The notes under the pieces are model-generated. The model saw only the letters and a list, made by a program, of their open reading frames with translations, searched no databases and was not told the origin of the DNA. The translations under genes were made by a program, and so were the position numbers. This document shows, in pieces, positions 1 through 10,100 of a DNA stretch of 33,765 nt. The DNA lies in NCBI RefSeq assembly GCF_012910885.1, contig NZ_WTVM01000033.1:1-33765 (forward strand), in the 5' to 3' direction. The first letter of the stretch is position 1. Every line of letters starts with the position of its first letter. This stretch comes from Azoarcus taiwanensis (GTDB lineage Bacteria; Pseudomonadota; Gammaproteobacteria; Burkholderiales; Rhodocyclaceae).

Positions 1-723
1 GAACTGGAACCGGTGTTCGCACAACGCGACGATCCCTCGGGTCGTCACCATTTCGGCTCCCGCATCGTGTTCGCTCGTGATGGCAGTCTTTTCGTCGGCT
101 TGGGCGACCGTTTCTTTCATCGTGACCAGGCGCAGACCCTGGACAACCATCTTGGCAAGGTGGTGCGGGTGATGGCCGACGGTGCCATTCCGGATGACAA
201 CCCGTTCGTCGGCCAAGCCCGAGTGCTGCCCGAGATCTGGTCCTACGGCCATCGCAACATCCAGGGTGCGGCCCTGCATCCCGAAACTGGCGTGTTGTGG
301 ACGCACGAACATGGTCCGCAGGGTGGTGATGAAGTGAACATTGGCGTGGCGGGTGCCAACTACGGCTGGCCTGTCGTGACTTACGGTCGCGAATACATGA
401 CCGGTGCGCGCATCGGTGAGGCCACTGAAAGGGATGATGTCGAGGCGCCGGTCGTGCAGTGGACGCCCTCGATCGCGCCGTCCGGCATGGCCTTCTATAC
501 CGCCGATCGGATACCGGAGTGGCAGGGCAACCTCTTCGTCGGCGCCTTGCGCGGACAGTCACTGTTTCGCCTGGTACTCGACGGAGATCAAGTCGTGCAT
601 CAGGAGCGACTGCTGACCGAGCTGAACAGCCGTATCCGCGATGTGCGTCAGGGGCCGGACGGGCTGCTCTATCTGCTCGACGAGTCGAACGGGCGGATTC
701 TGCGGATCGAGCCGGCCGGCTGA
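1..723 (+). CDS. PQQ-dependent aldose sugar dehydrogenase, C-terminal part (5' end outside window)
   Basis: The reading frame is open from the first base and ends at TGA 721-723, so only the last 240 residues are present. The sequence is typical of the six-bladed beta-propeller glucose/sorbosone dehydrogenase family (YliI/Asd type), periplasmic enzymes that oxidise aldoses with PQQ. Seen here are blade segments such as VLPEIWSYGHRNIQG and WTHEHGPQGGDEVN (about residues 80-110 of the fragment), ANYGWPVVTYGREY, and the closing blade GPDGLLYLLDESNGRILRIE. The HGPQGGDE segment is the characteristic family signature around the cofactor and metal region. The next gene starts about 130 bp downstream on the same strand and is functionally unrelated. 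Family assignment is firm; the actual sugar substrate cannot be told. Confidence 0.9.
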   Translation, partial: ELEPVFAQRDDPSGRHHFGSRIVFARDGSLFVGLGDRFFHRDQAQTLDNHLGKVVRVMADGAIPDDNPFVGQARVLPEIWSYGHRNIQGAALHPETGVLWTHEHGPQGGDEVNIGVAGANYGWPVVTYGREYMTGARIGEATERDDVEAPVVQWTPSIAPSGMAFYTADRIPEWQGNLFVGALRGQSLFRLVLDGDQVVHQERLLTELNSRIRDVRQGPDGLLYLLDESNGRILRIEPAG

Positions 724-850
724 GTCGCACGCTCCTGCGTCGAGGCGCCTGTCCCGACTGTCGGACGCGCCAAACTGTGACGAAGTGCTTAATGCTCGGA
801 TGCGACTTCGGGCAAGATGCCGCCCTTCCCAACGGTTACTACGCTTGCCG

Positions 851-2998
851 ATGATTTCGAGTTCCGCCCGGCGTCGTCTGGCGCTTTTCGCTTCGGCGAC
901 ATTATTCACGCTGCTCGTCACCGCGCTCTCGCGATACTCGTCGCCGTCCGGAGAGGCGTCGCTGATCTGGCCGGTCACCGGTCTCGTGGTCGGATTCTCG
1001 CTGGCCGCGGGGCGTTTCTGGGCTGCGCCGGTCGCTGTCGGCGCCTTTGCCTGGGCGGCGATGGCTGGATTGACCCCAGTCCTGTGGGCGCTGCTGGTGC
1101 TGGAGGTTCTGGTCACGGCCTGGGTCGTCGGTGCCTGGCCGGACCGGCTTCCTCTCATCGGAGTGAGCGCTTTTCGGCGACTGATGACCGTCTACTTTCG
1201 CGGCGCCATTCTTGGTGCCGGCGTCGCAGCGGTCATCGGCGGTGGCGCGCTGGCATGGAGCGGACTCTACCCGGATTACGCTTCGTGGGAGATCGTGCTC
1301 GTTTACTGGGTTGCAGCGGCAATCGGCGTCGTCTTGTTCGCTCCCCTGCTGCTCGATGCGCTCGCGCAGCGTGGGCGGTTGGTTGGCGAGGACGGCCTGT
1401 TCCTGCGCAAGTGGTCGGTTGCCGCCCTGCTGGTCCTTTTGCTCGCTTTCGTCACACGGGCCGAGTACGGCTGGATGGTCAGCTATCTGCTCGTTCCGCT
1501 GCTGATATGGGCAGCCTTGCGATCCTCGCCGATGGTTGTCAATGGCTTGATTGTGCTCGCGGCCATGCTGATGGTCTATATCGGTCGCCGGGCAGTGCCG
1601 GAGGACGTGGTCGGCTATGCCGAGCTGGTGCAACTGGTGGTCCAGGTGCTGGCGCTGTCGATCTCGATACAGGTGCTCGCCGCGGTGTCGCGGGAGCGAC
1701 AACAGATGCTGGTTGCGGCCAAGGAGCGTGCGGTACGCGATCCGCTCACCGGCTTGCTCAACGAGAACGGTCTGCGTGACCGTCTGACCCGAAACGGCCA
1801 GGGAGCTGCGACTCTGGTTGTGCTCCGAATCGAGGATTTCGACAGTATCGGCGACATCCTCGGGCATGCGGCTTCGGACGCTTTTGAGCGCTCGATCTCC
1901 GCTGAGTTTGCCGATGGCGACCGGGAAGCGGAGTTTGGCCGCATCGGCCGCGGCTTGTATGCCGGCTTCTTGCCGGAGACAGTCGGAGCCGTGAGAGAGC
2001 GCATGTTGGCGTTCTACCGACGGATAGATGGTCGCGGTCTGACTCTTCAGGGCAGAACGGTGATGCTTCGCCCGAGCATGAGTCTGGTGCCGGTCGAGGG
2101 GGCGGAAAGCGATGGGGTGTTCGCCACCGCGGTCGACAGTGTCTCGGTCGCGCAATGGCTGACCGGCGAGCGCTTCGTCGTGGTCGCCGATCCGGTGGAG
2201 ATCGCGGCGCAACGACGGCGGCAACATGTTCTGGTGGAAGACATCAAGGCCGCGCTGCTGACACGCGAGCTGGTGCTATACCTTCAGCCTATCAGGCCAT
2301 TGAACGACACACACGGACACGGGCTGCATGGTGAGGTGTTGTTGCGATGGAAACGTGCCGATGGTCGCGTGATTGCGCCGGGGGAGTTTCTGGGTGCGGC
2401 CGAGTCCGCTGGCCTCATGGGGGCGATCGATCGCTACGTGATCGACCGGTTGTTCGAACACATTGTGCGCAACCGGCGGGCGGCAGGCCGGATTCGAAAA
2501 TTCGCAATCAACTTGTCAGGTAGCTCGGTGTCGGACCCCACCTTGCCGGACTGGATCGCCGAGAGGATCCAGGCACACAAGATCGATCCCGAGATATTGT
2601 GTTTCGAGCTGACCGAATCCCAGGCCATCGCCAATCGCGATGCCGCGTTGCGTCTGATCCGGGCTCTGCGGGCCGTCGGCGCGAGCGTCTCGCTCGATGA
2701 CTTCGGCACCGGGCTGGCGACCTTCGACTACCTCAAGTCCTTTCCCTTCGACTATCTCAAGATCGATGGCTCATTCATCCGCAACCTGGAGCAGTCGCCG
2801 GTGGATCAGGCCATCGTGGCGTCGATTACCCGGGTCGCGGAGACCCTGTCGCTCAGCACCATCGCCGAGTTCGTCGAAGAGCCGACGACGATCGACTGGT
2901 TGCGTGCCCACGGCGTGGACTTCGCCCAGGGATATGCGGTCGGCAGGCCGGAGCCGATCGAGTCGGTTTTCAGCGCGGAGACGGAAGCGAGCCGGTAG
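851..2998 (+). CDS. MASE1-(degenerate GGDEF)-EAL c-di-GMP phosphodiesterase, membrane bound
   Basis: A 715-aa protein from ATG 851; an in-frame ATG at 800 is also possible and no strong ribosome binding site decides between them. Residues 1 to about 280 are a run of hydrophobic helices matching the MASE1 sensory membrane domain (WPVTGLVVG, then alternating helices). Next comes a GGDEF-like domain starting RDPLTGLLNENGLRDRL near residue 296. Its signature loop reads GRIGRGLYAGF, so the GGDEF catalytic motif is absent and this part is probably regulatory. The C-terminal EAL domain (about 470-705) has the motif as EVLLRW, with NLSG, FELTE, DDFGTG, KIDGSFI and QGYAVG all kept. This is the expected set of metal and substrate ligands, so phosphodiesterase activity is likely. 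It should lower c-di-GMP in response to an unknown membrane signal. Confidence 0.88.
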   Translation: MISSSARRRLALFASATLFTLLVTALSRYSSPSGEASLIWPVTGLVVGFSLAAGRFWAAPVAVGAFAWAAMAGLTPVLWALLVLEVLVTAWVVGAWPDRLPLIGVSAFRRLMTVYFRGAILGAGVAAVIGGGALAWSGLYPDYASWEIVLVYWVAAAIGVVLFAPLLLDALAQRGRLVGEDGLFLRKWSVAALLVLLLAFVTRAEYGWMVSYLLVPLLIWAALRSSPMVVNGLIVLAAMLMVYIGRRAVPEDVVGYAELVQLVVQVLALSISIQVLAAVSRERQQMLVAAKERAVRDPLTGLLNENGLRDRLTRNGQGAATLVVLRIEDFDSIGDILGHAASDAFERSISAEFADGDREAEFGRIGRGLYAGFLPETVGAVRERMLAFYRRIDGRGLTLQGRTVMLRPSMSLVPVEGAESDGVFATAVDSVSVAQWLTGERFVVVADPVEIAAQRRRQHVLVEDIKAALLTRELVLYLQPIRPLNDTHGHGLHGEVLLRWKRADGRVIAPGEFLGAAESAGLMGAIDRYVIDRLFEHIVRNRRAAGRIRKFAINLSGSSVSDPTLPDWIAERIQAHKIDPEILCFELTESQAIANRDAALRLIRALRAVGASVSLDDFGTGLATFDYLKSFPFDYLKIDGSFIRNLEQSPVDQAIVASITRVAETLSLSTIAEFVEEPTTIDWLRAHGVDFAQGYAVGRPEPIESVFSAETEASR

Positions 2999-3051
2999 CC
3001 TGGTTTGAGCGTGCCGTCAGTGCTTTCTGCCGTGGCTGCGAGAATCGGCTA

Positions 3052-3489
3052 TCAGTCGCGTTGAGACTGGTCGGCCTGGCTGCGAAATGCAGGCGGCACC
3101 GGCGCGATGCGGCGGGCCGCATAGTCGAAGAAGACGATGCCGGTCTTGCCCCGCGCGACATCGCGTCCGCTTTCGCGCTCGCGCACCCGCCAGACGAGGT
3201 CGCAGCCATACTTGTTGAAGTCGAGCGCGCTCATCTCGACCACCAGAGTTTCGCCATGGAAAGCCTCGGAAAGGTATTGCACCGCGGCGTCGGCCACTAC
3301 GATGCCCACGCCCTCGACATCGGTCTGGCTGTAGCCCATCGACCGAAAGAATCGCTGGCGCGCCTCTGAAACCAGGGTCAGCAGCAGGGCGTTATCGACA
3401 TGACCCGCATGGTTGATATGGGTGAGGTAGATTTCGAGTTCGGTTGAAAACGCGTGTTGTTCAGGTTGTTCAATGTTGATGCGTGCCAC
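3052..3489 (-). CDS. hotdog-fold acyl-CoA thioesterase (4HBT-like)
   Basis: A 145-aa protein. I choose GTG at 3489 because GGAG sits 8 nt upstream and this start lies 13 bp after the stop of the preceding methyltransferase gene; the longer frame to 3564 would overlap that gene and has a non-family N-terminus. The core is typical of the single-hotdog thioesterase family. It has a beta-strand, then THINHAGHVDNALLLTL followed by EARQRFF (main helix), then GIVVADAAVQYLSEAFHGE and RGKTGIVFFDY. Relatives usually have an acidic residue where this protein has His in THINHAGH, so the catalytic details may differ. It would hydrolyse an acyl-CoA or acyl-ACP thioester in the cytoplasm. It is likely co-transcribed with the methyltransferase gene; the substrate is unknown. 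Confidence 0.8.
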   Translation of the reverse strand: MARINIEQPEQHAFSTELEIYLTHINHAGHVDNALLLTLVSEARQRFFRSMGYSQTDVEGVGIVVADAAVQYLSEAFHGETLVVEMSALDFNKYGCDLVWRVRERESGRDVARGKTGIVFFDYAARRIAPVPPAFRSQADQSQRD

Positions 3490-3502
3490 TGGGTGTTCTC
3501 CG

Positions 3503-4387
3503 TCAGCGGGGAGTCGTAGGCGTTTCTGAGGGGCTGGATGTGCGCAAGGCCTGCCAGTTCGCACCGTCCTCGGCAGAGAGCGTCATGCGGTCGCCGACCA
3601 CGTCGCCGACAAGCACATGCTCCGCAATTTGAAAGCTCACGCGGCTGCCGTCGACTCGTCCCCTGAAAACCGCTATCTCGTTCCCGTCAACGGTCGCAGT
3701 GCCACCGATCATCTGGAAGCTTTGCTCGAACTCCAGGGTGCCGAAAGCTTCGCCTTCCTGCGTGAGTTCCCAGTGTCCTTCCACGCGCGTCGGTACGGTC
3801 CATGCGTAGATGTTGACCGAGCCCATCGGTGCCTGACGGTCCGGCACCCAGGCGCCCATGTCGAAGACGTGCGAGACTACCCGGCTGCCCGGCGCCAAGG
3901 TCTCCAGGATGCGCTGGCGCAGGCGCAGGTTGATGTCCTGAGTGAGATACAGCGTCAGCACCGTTGCGGCCGAGAAATCCTTGTCGAACAAGTCTCCTTG
4001 CTCGAAGCTCGTGCGATCGGCCACGCCTGCAGCGAGTGCGTTCTCCTGCGCTTCGGCCACGCGCTGCGGGTCGAGATCGATGCCCTCGGCGCTGCGCGCG
4101 CCGCGGTCGCGCACCGCTGCGATGACGATGCGTCCGTCACCTGAACCCAAGTCAATCAGATGATCCTCCGGCCCAACTTCACCCATTTCCAGCATGCTGG
4201 CGACGATCTCGTATGGCGTGGGCACGAAGGGCACGTCGAGCCTGATTTCGGGCTCGGGGGGGACTGCCGACGTGCTGCCGCTTGTGGCACCCGCGGGCGT
4301 GCGGTCGCTGCAGGCGGTGATCGTTGCCGCGAGCGCGAAGGCAAGCGGCATATGGAACAAGTGGAAGGTGCGGCGATGGCCGGTCAT
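3503..4387 (-). CDS. lipoprotein-anchored class I SAM-dependent methyltransferase-like protein
   Basis: A 294-aa product from ATG 4387, preceded by AGGA at 7 nt; the frame runs further up to 4459 but without a better start. Residues 1-26 form a lipoprotein signal: basic n-region (GHRR), hydrophobic stretch, and lipobox ITAC with Cys26 followed by Ser, which favours the outer membrane. After a Pro/Ser-rich linker comes a class I methyltransferase fold: VPTPYEIVASML, motif I LIDLGSGDGRI near residue 80, an acidic end of strand 2 (EGIDLDPQ), then FEQGDLF and LTLYLTQ. The last 100 residues are predicted mostly beta and of unknown type. A methyltransferase fold exported to a compartment without SAM is odd; it may bind another ligand, or the signal may be misleading. 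Followed closely by the thioesterase gene. Confidence 0.8.
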   Translation of the reverse strand: MTGHRRTFHLFHMPLAFALAATITACSDRTPAGATSGSTSAVPPEPEIRLDVPFVPTPYEIVASMLEMGEVGPEDHLIDLGSGDGRIVIAAVRDRGARSAEGIDLDPQRVAEAQENALAAGVADRTSFEQGDLFDKDFSAATVLTLYLTQDINLRLRQRILETLAPGSRVVSHVFDMGAWVPDRQAPMGSVNIYAWTVPTRVEGHWELTQEGEAFGTLEFEQSFQMIGGTATVDGNEIAVFRGRVDGSRVSFQIAEHVLVGDVVGDRMTLSAEDGANWQALRTSSPSETPTTPR

Positions 4388-4586
4388 GCAGGTTCCTGAA
4401 CGGGAGGTGAAGCGGATCCGACGATCAAGCGTCGCGGAAGCAGGCGAAAGGGTATCCATGTTACATGGGGTTCAGGGGCGCTGAGAAACGCGGGCTCACA
4501 CCTGCCGCTCCGAACACGGGATAATCCCGCGTCAGAAGGCGCTGTTCACCGATGACGGATGCCGCGCAACGTAACGGAGATATTCG

Positions 4587-5066
4587 ATGAGTTTCGACAG
4601 ACGTCGTGTCTTGATTGCCTTGGGCGGTTTGACGCTCGCAGCATGCTCTGGAATCCGGGGTGGACCGTTCGAGGCCCCGACGGTGACGCTGGACAGTTTC
4701 CGCTTGTTGCCGAGCGAGGGGCTGTCGCCGCGCTTTCTCATCGGTCTGCGGGTGATCAACCCGAATCCGGTGGCGATCGACCTTCGCGGCATCAGCTATG
4801 ACGTCGAGCTGGAGGGTCAGCGCCTGCTTACCGGTGTTGCCGGCAATCTCGCGAGAGTGCCGCCCTATGCAGAGTCCGAGATCGAGTTGCAGGCCGGGGT
4901 GAATCTCCTTGGCAGTATCCGCCTGCTCAACGACTTGCTCACCGACGCCAGTCGCGATCGCCTCGCCTACGTTTTCCGGGCCCGTCTGGACGTCGCCGGC
5001 CTGCCGCAACGGCTGACGCTCGAGGAGACTGGCGAGCTTACGCTCTTCGGCGCGGGGGGCCGTTGA
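4587..5066 (+). CDS. LEA type 2 / WHy-domain lipoprotein
   Basis: A 159-aa protein starting at ATG 4587 with GGAG upstream (ACGGAGATATTCG). It carries a twin-Arg-like basic start and a lipobox LAAC with Cys20, so it is probably a lipid-anchored periplasmic or outer-membrane protein. The remainder is the LEA14/WHy beta-sandwich: FLIGLRVINPNPVAIDLRG is the family hallmark NPNP segment, followed by ISYDVELEGQRLLTG and alternating strands to the end. Such proteins are small and widespread in proteobacteria, with a suspected role in envelope stress that is not settled. It is the first gene of a plus-strand run that continues into the EamA permease and the RND efflux genes, with a 40-bp gap to the next gene. 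Confidence 0.85.
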   Translation: MSFDRRRVLIALGGLTLAACSGIRGGPFEAPTVTLDSFRLLPSEGLSPRFLIGLRVINPNPVAIDLRGISYDVELEGQRLLTGVAGNLARVPPYAESEIELQAGVNLLGSIRLLNDLLTDASRDRLAYVFRARLDVAGLPQRLTLEETGELTLFGAGGR

Positions 5067-5106
5067 TGAGGGCCTCAGAGCCGAGCGGTTCCTGCCGGGG
5101 GCCTGT

Positions 5107-5979
5107 GTGCGCCATCCGCTGAGTCACTGGCTGCTGCTTTTCGCGCTGGTCGCGATGTGGGGCAGCTCCTTTCTGCTGACCAAGATCGCGGTGGGCAGCC
5201 TCGCACCGGCGCAGGTGGTGACCGGGCGGCTGGTGCTTGCCGCCCTGGTGCTCGCAGTGGTCGCGGTGGTGCTCGGGCGAGGCATGCCCAGAGGCGGTCG
5301 CGCCTGGCTCCACCTCGGCTTGATGGCAGTCGTGGGCAATGTGCTGCCGTTCATGCTCATCACCTGGGGGCAGCAACGGGTCGACAGCGGGCTTGCCGGC
5401 ATTCTGATGGCGGTGATGCCGCTCGCTACCCTGGTTCTTGCGCATTTTTTCGTGGACGGCGAGCGCTTGCGGCGAAACCGGATCATCGGTTTCCTGATCG
5501 GCTTCGTCGGTATCGTTGTATTGGTCGGCCCGCAGGCGCTTGTTCAGCTGGGCGGATCCGGAGAGATCCTGGTCGCGCAACTGGCCATTCTCGGCGGTGC
5601 GTTCGCCTATGCGGTCAACACGATTCTCGCGCGCCATCGGCCCGCGGCGGATGTCTGGATTACTTCTGCGGCGGTACTCGGTTTCGCCGCGCTGCTCAGC
5701 ATGCCGATGAGTGTGCCGCTGGGAGTGCCTGCCGATGTGCCTCAAGGGGCATTGATGGCGGTCGCAACCCTCGGTCTGGTCTCGACCGCGGCTGCTACGG
5801 TGGGCTATTTCAGGCTGGTCACGCTGGCCGGGCCGACCTTTCTGTCTCAGATCAACTATTTGATCCCCCTTTGGGCGGTCGGCATGGGTATGCTGTTCTT
5901 GGGCGAGCGCCCGCAATGGAACGCAGTGGCGGCGCTGTTGCTCATTCTGGCCGGCATTGCCTTTGCCCAGCGTGAATGA
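5107..5979 (+). CDS. EamA/DMT-family inner-membrane transporter
   Basis: A 290-aa, ten-helix membrane protein of the drug/metabolite transporter superfamily. Two homologous EamA halves of five helices are visible. The first opens with WLLLFALVAMWGSSFLLTKIA and has the conserved GLAGILMAVMPLATLVLAHFF; the second repeats the pattern (AILGGAFAYAVNTILARHRP, then FLSQINYLIPLWAVGMGMLFLGE). The start is GTG 5107; no ATG exists in frame nearby. Members export amino acids, metabolites or drugs, and substrate cannot be inferred. Its end overlaps the non-coding leader region of the RND adaptor gene, so it may be read from the same transcript. Confidence 0.88.
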   Translation: MRHPLSHWLLLFALVAMWGSSFLLTKIAVGSLAPAQVVTGRLVLAALVLAVVAVVLGRGMPRGGRAWLHLGLMAVVGNVLPFMLITWGQQRVDSGLAGILMAVMPLATLVLAHFFVDGERLRRNRIIGFLIGFVGIVVLVGPQALVQLGGSGEILVAQLAILGGAFAYAVNTILARHRPAADVWITSAAVLGFAALLSMPMSVPLGVPADVPQGALMAVATLGLVSTAAATVGYFRLVTLAGPTFLSQINYLIPLWAVGMGMLFLGERPQWNAVAALLLILAGIAFAQRE

Positions 5980-6067
5980 ACCGGCCGGCCTCTCTGACGA
6001 ACCGGTCGGGCACACGGGTGTCAGTCGGATGATTGGTTTGTTCCTTGTGTTTACGTCTGGAGTTTTC

Positions 6068-7162
6068 TTGAAGGTTTCGCAACGGCCCCAAGCCACCTGG
6101 TGGCGCATTCGCGGAGTGCTTGCTCTCCTTGTCATGACAAGCGTTGCGGCGTGTGGAGGAGAAGCGCCGACGGCGACGACCCTTTCTGCGGGGCCGCTGG
6201 TGCCGGTGGCCGCCATAGAGATCCAGCCGCGCGACCTGTACCGTCAGTTGTCGGTTTCCGGAACCGTCGAAGCACGGGTGCGGGTCAGGGTTCCCACGCG
6301 TAGTGCCGGCCTGGTCGAAACCGTCACGGTCGAGGAGGGGGAGCATGTCGCCGCGGGGCGGGTGCTCGCCACACTGGATTTGTCCGAAGCACGGGCCGAG
6401 CTCGTGCGCGCCAGAGCCGAGGAAAACTCCGCCCGTCTGGAGTTCAGGCGTGCCAGCGAGCTGCGCGAACGCGGCGCGGTCAGCGCTTCGCAACTCGATG
6501 CCGCGCGGGTGGCGCTGGAGGTTGCCGAGAGTGAGCGCGCGCTTTGGGAAACTCGGGTGGGCTTCGCGACGGTTGCGGCGCCGATCGCGGGCGTGGTGTC
6601 TGCACGACATGTCGAACCCGGTGAGGCGGTGCAGGCTCAGGCAACCCTCTTCGAACTGACCGCGCTCGACGAGCTCGTGGTGAGGGTCGGTGTCTCGGAG
6701 CTCGATGTCGTGCATCTGGGCGTTGGCCAGACCCTGGCGGTGCATATCGATGCCCTGCCCGCGTTGGAGCTCGTCGGTACGGTTCGCCGCATTTTTCCAG
6801 TCGCGGAGTCCGTGAGCCGGCAGACCACGGTCGAGATTGCCTTGCCCGGCGAGGCCGCGGGGCTCGGGGTGCGCCCAGGCTTTCTTGCGCGTGTCAGGGC
6901 GCGAGTCGATCAACGCCTCGACGTGCTCGTGGTGCCGGTCGCTGCAGTGGGTGCGGACGATGACGGGCACTACGTGTTCGCGATCGACGACGGCGCGCTC
7001 GTTCGACGCAACATCGAGATCGGCGTGACCCGGGCCGAGTGGGTGGAGGTGGCGGCTGGACTCCGCGTGGGCGAAAAGGTGCTCGCCAGCAATCCGATCG
7101 AGATGCGCGCCGGGCAGGCGGTGCGCGTCGTGAGCATGAGGAATGGCGCCGATGTCAGGTGA
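6068..7162 (+). CDS. RND efflux periplasmic adaptor (membrane fusion) lipoprotein
   Basis: A 364-aa protein. I choose TTG 6068 because GGAG stands 5 nt upstream and the resulting N-terminus is a clean lipoprotein signal (basic RPQATWWRIRG, hydrophobic stretch, lipobox VAAC). The ATG at 6029 would add a second hydrophobic segment. The mature part follows HlyD/AcrA architecture: a barrel-sandwich half (VEEGEHVAAGRVLATLD), a coiled-coil hairpin rich in Ala, Arg and Glu (RAELVRARAEENSARLEF), the second lipoyl half (FATVAAPIAGVVSARHVEPGE), then beta-barrel and membrane-proximal domains. It should bridge the RND pump encoded next, whose start codon lies inside this gene's last codons, to an outer-membrane channel. 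No TolC-type gene is in the window. Confidence 0.88.
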   Translation: MKVSQRPQATWWRIRGVLALLVMTSVAACGGEAPTATTLSAGPLVPVAAIEIQPRDLYRQLSVSGTVEARVRVRVPTRSAGLVETVTVEEGEHVAAGRVLATLDLSEARAELVRARAEENSARLEFRRASELRERGAVSASQLDAARVALEVAESERALWETRVGFATVAAPIAGVVSARHVEPGEAVQAQATLFELTALDELVVRVGVSELDVVHLGVGQTLAVHIDALPALELVGTVRRIFPVAESVSRQTTVEIALPGEAAGLGVRPGFLARVRARVDQRLDVLVVPVAAVGADDDGHYVFAIDDGALVRRNIEIGVTRAEWVEVAAGLRVGEKVLASNPIEMRAGQAVRVVSMRNGADVR

Positions 7163-10100
7163 GCGGCATGCGCGCACTCGCACCGGCGGTCTGGCCGCGC
7201 TGGCCATCTCGCGACCGGTCGGCACCATGGCCCTGGCGTCGGTGGTGTTTGTGCTCGGTTTCTTCTTCCTGCGTCAGCTGCCTATCGACCTGTTGCCCGA
7301 GATCGAGTACCCGCAGATTCGCGTCACGGTGACCTATCCGGGTGTCGCGCCGGAGGTCGTGGAGGAGCAGGTCACGCGGGTGCTCGAACGCAGCCTCGCG
7401 GCCACCGAGGGGGTGACCAGCATCCAGAGTCGCGTGTGGGAGGGTCGGACCGACGTCGACCTGACCTTCGAGTTCGGGACCAATCTGGACTTCGCGCTGC
7501 AGGACGCGGCGCGCTATCTCGAGCAGGCCCGCTCACGGATGCCGGGCGATATCAACCCGCCGCGCATCCGCAAATTCGATCCCGGGCAGACACCGGTCTG
7601 GGAGGGCGGGTTCGGCTCGAATGTGCGCAGTGAGGCGGAAGTGCGCGAGTGGGTCGAAAACAGCCTGATGCCGCAATTGATCTCGATTGCGGGTGTGTCT
7701 TCGGTCGAGGCCAGTGGTGGCATGGTGCGTGAGATGGAGGTGGTGGTCGATCAGGAGCGCTTGCGCTCCTATGGGCTCACCCTCGCCGACGTCGTCAGCA
7801 GCCTGGCGGCGGAGAACGTCGAGATCGCCGGCGGCCGCATGACTTCGGAGGTTTTCGACGTTTCGGTGAAGACCGAAGGCAAGTTCACCAGCGCGGCCGA
7901 GATCGACAACGTGCTGCTGAGGTTGCCCGGCACCGCCCGCAGCATTCGCCTGGCCGAAGTGGCGCAGGTGCGCGACGGCCATCGCGAGCAGCGGGTGTTT
8001 GCGCGGCTCGATGGCGTGCCCTCGACCCAGGTGCAGGTCTTCAAGCTGATCGGCACCAACACGGTACAGGTGGCCGACGAGGTGCAGGAGACGCTCGTGC
8101 GCCTCGAGCGCTCCGGATTTATCCCGCCCGACATCCAGTACCAGATGTTCCGCGACCAGACCTACTTCATTCGTGGCGCCCTGACCAGCGTGGGCTCGGC
8201 GGCGCTGCTCGGCGGTATGCTTGCGATGCTGGTGGTGCTGCTGTTTCTCGCCAGCTTGCGCAAGGGCTTCATCATCGGCCTGTCGATCCCGATCGCACTG
8301 ATGGCGACCTTCAGCCTCATGGGAGTGGGCGGGCTGACGCTGAACATCATCAGTCTTGGCGGACTTGCCCTCGGTGTCGGGCTTCTGCTCGACAACGCCA
8401 TCGTCGTGCTGGAGAACATCTCGCGCCATCGTGAGAAGCTCGGCAAGCCAGCGCTCGAGGCCGCCCGCGAAGGCACGGCGGAGGTCGTTACGGCCATCAC
8501 CGCCGGCACCCTCACCAACCTCGCGGCGGTAGTCCCGTTTCTGTTGGTGACGGGTGTCGCCGCGCTGGTGTTCCGCGAAATGATCCTGACGATCACCTTC
8601 GCCATCGTCGCGACGCTGGCGGCAGCACTCACGGTGGTGCCAATGCTCGCCGCCCAGCTCGGCCGGGTGCGTTTCCAGAGCGGTCTGAATCGCAGCCTGC
8701 CCTTGCGTGCCTTCGGTGGCCTCATCGACTGGCTGACCGGGGTTTACCGTGCTTTGCTGCCCTGGATATTGCGCCTGCGCTGGCTGGTGCTTGCCGCGGC
8801 TGCGGCTTCGTTGGTGGGTGCAGCGTGGTTGTTCTCGCAGCTCGGCAACGAATTCCTGCCGCCAATGGACGACGGCAACGTCTACGTCCGTGTGGCGCTG
8901 CCCCAAGGGACGCCCCCTGAAGACACGCAGGCCATGGCGCGGCAGGTCGAAGACGTGTTGCGCGGCATGCCGCATGTGCAGAGTGTGTTCACCTTGGCCG
9001 GCGGGTCGCTATGGGGCGGGGTCGTCAATGAGCGCTCCGGACTGGCGCAGTTCCTGGTCCAGCTCGTGAGCGTTGACGACCGTCCCGATGTGCCGGCCGG
9101 ACAATGGATTCTCGATGCCCAGCGCGAGATCCGTGCGCTGGAACTGCCCGGCGCCCGAATCTTCGCCCGGCCGCCGGTGATTCGCGGCTTGCGTTTCACC
9201 GCCACCGGTAACGATCTCGCGATCGGCGTCGTCGGCCCGGATCTCGATGTTCTCAGATTGCTGGCGCGCGAGGTGGCGGCACGACTGGACGGTGTGCCGG
9301 GCCTCGAGGGCGTCGATGCCGGCACCGACGACCAGAGTCCGCTGGTTCGTGTCAGGGTGGATCGCGAACGTGCGGCCGAATTCGGTCTCAGCGTCGCAGA
9401 CGTCGGGCGGGCGATTCGCGACGCGGTGGACGGCGCGGTGCCCACGCGGTTCACGTCCGGCAGTCAGGAGTACGACGTCAGGGTGCGGCTTCCAGGCGCT
9501 GCGGTGGGCGACACCGAGGTGCTCGGCAATCTTCTGGTTGCGCGCGGCAACGGCAGCGCGGTGTTGCTGCGCGACGTAGTCCACTTCGAGCTTGGGACGG
9601 GGCCGGCGACGATTCTGCGCGAGAACCAGAGCCGGATCATGCGTGTCGTGGCCGACATCAACACCTCGGTCGCCGATGCCGGCACGGTGATGCGCGAGGT
9701 CGAGTCGCGCCTGGCCGACCTTGCGTTGCCAGAGCAATACGGGCTGCTGTTCGGAGGACAGTGGGAAACGATCGAGCAAAGCAATCGCGAGCTGACGCTG
9801 GTGATCATGCTCGCGGTGTTTCTGGTGTTCGTTGTGCTCGCGGTGCAGTACGACCGGCTCGCCAACCCGCTGGTCATCATCACCGCCGCGCCGCTGTCGC
9901 TGGTCGGCGTGTCCATCATCCTCACGCTGACCGCGACCCCGGTTTCCGCGCCGGTATTGCTCGGTGGCATTCTGCTCATTGGGATCGTCGTGAACAACGC
10001 GATTCTGCTCGTCGAGTACATTGAGATCGGCCGTCGCAACGGGCTGGCGATGCGGGACGCCATCGTCGAGGCTGGCAGCGTGCGCTTGCGCCCGATTCTG

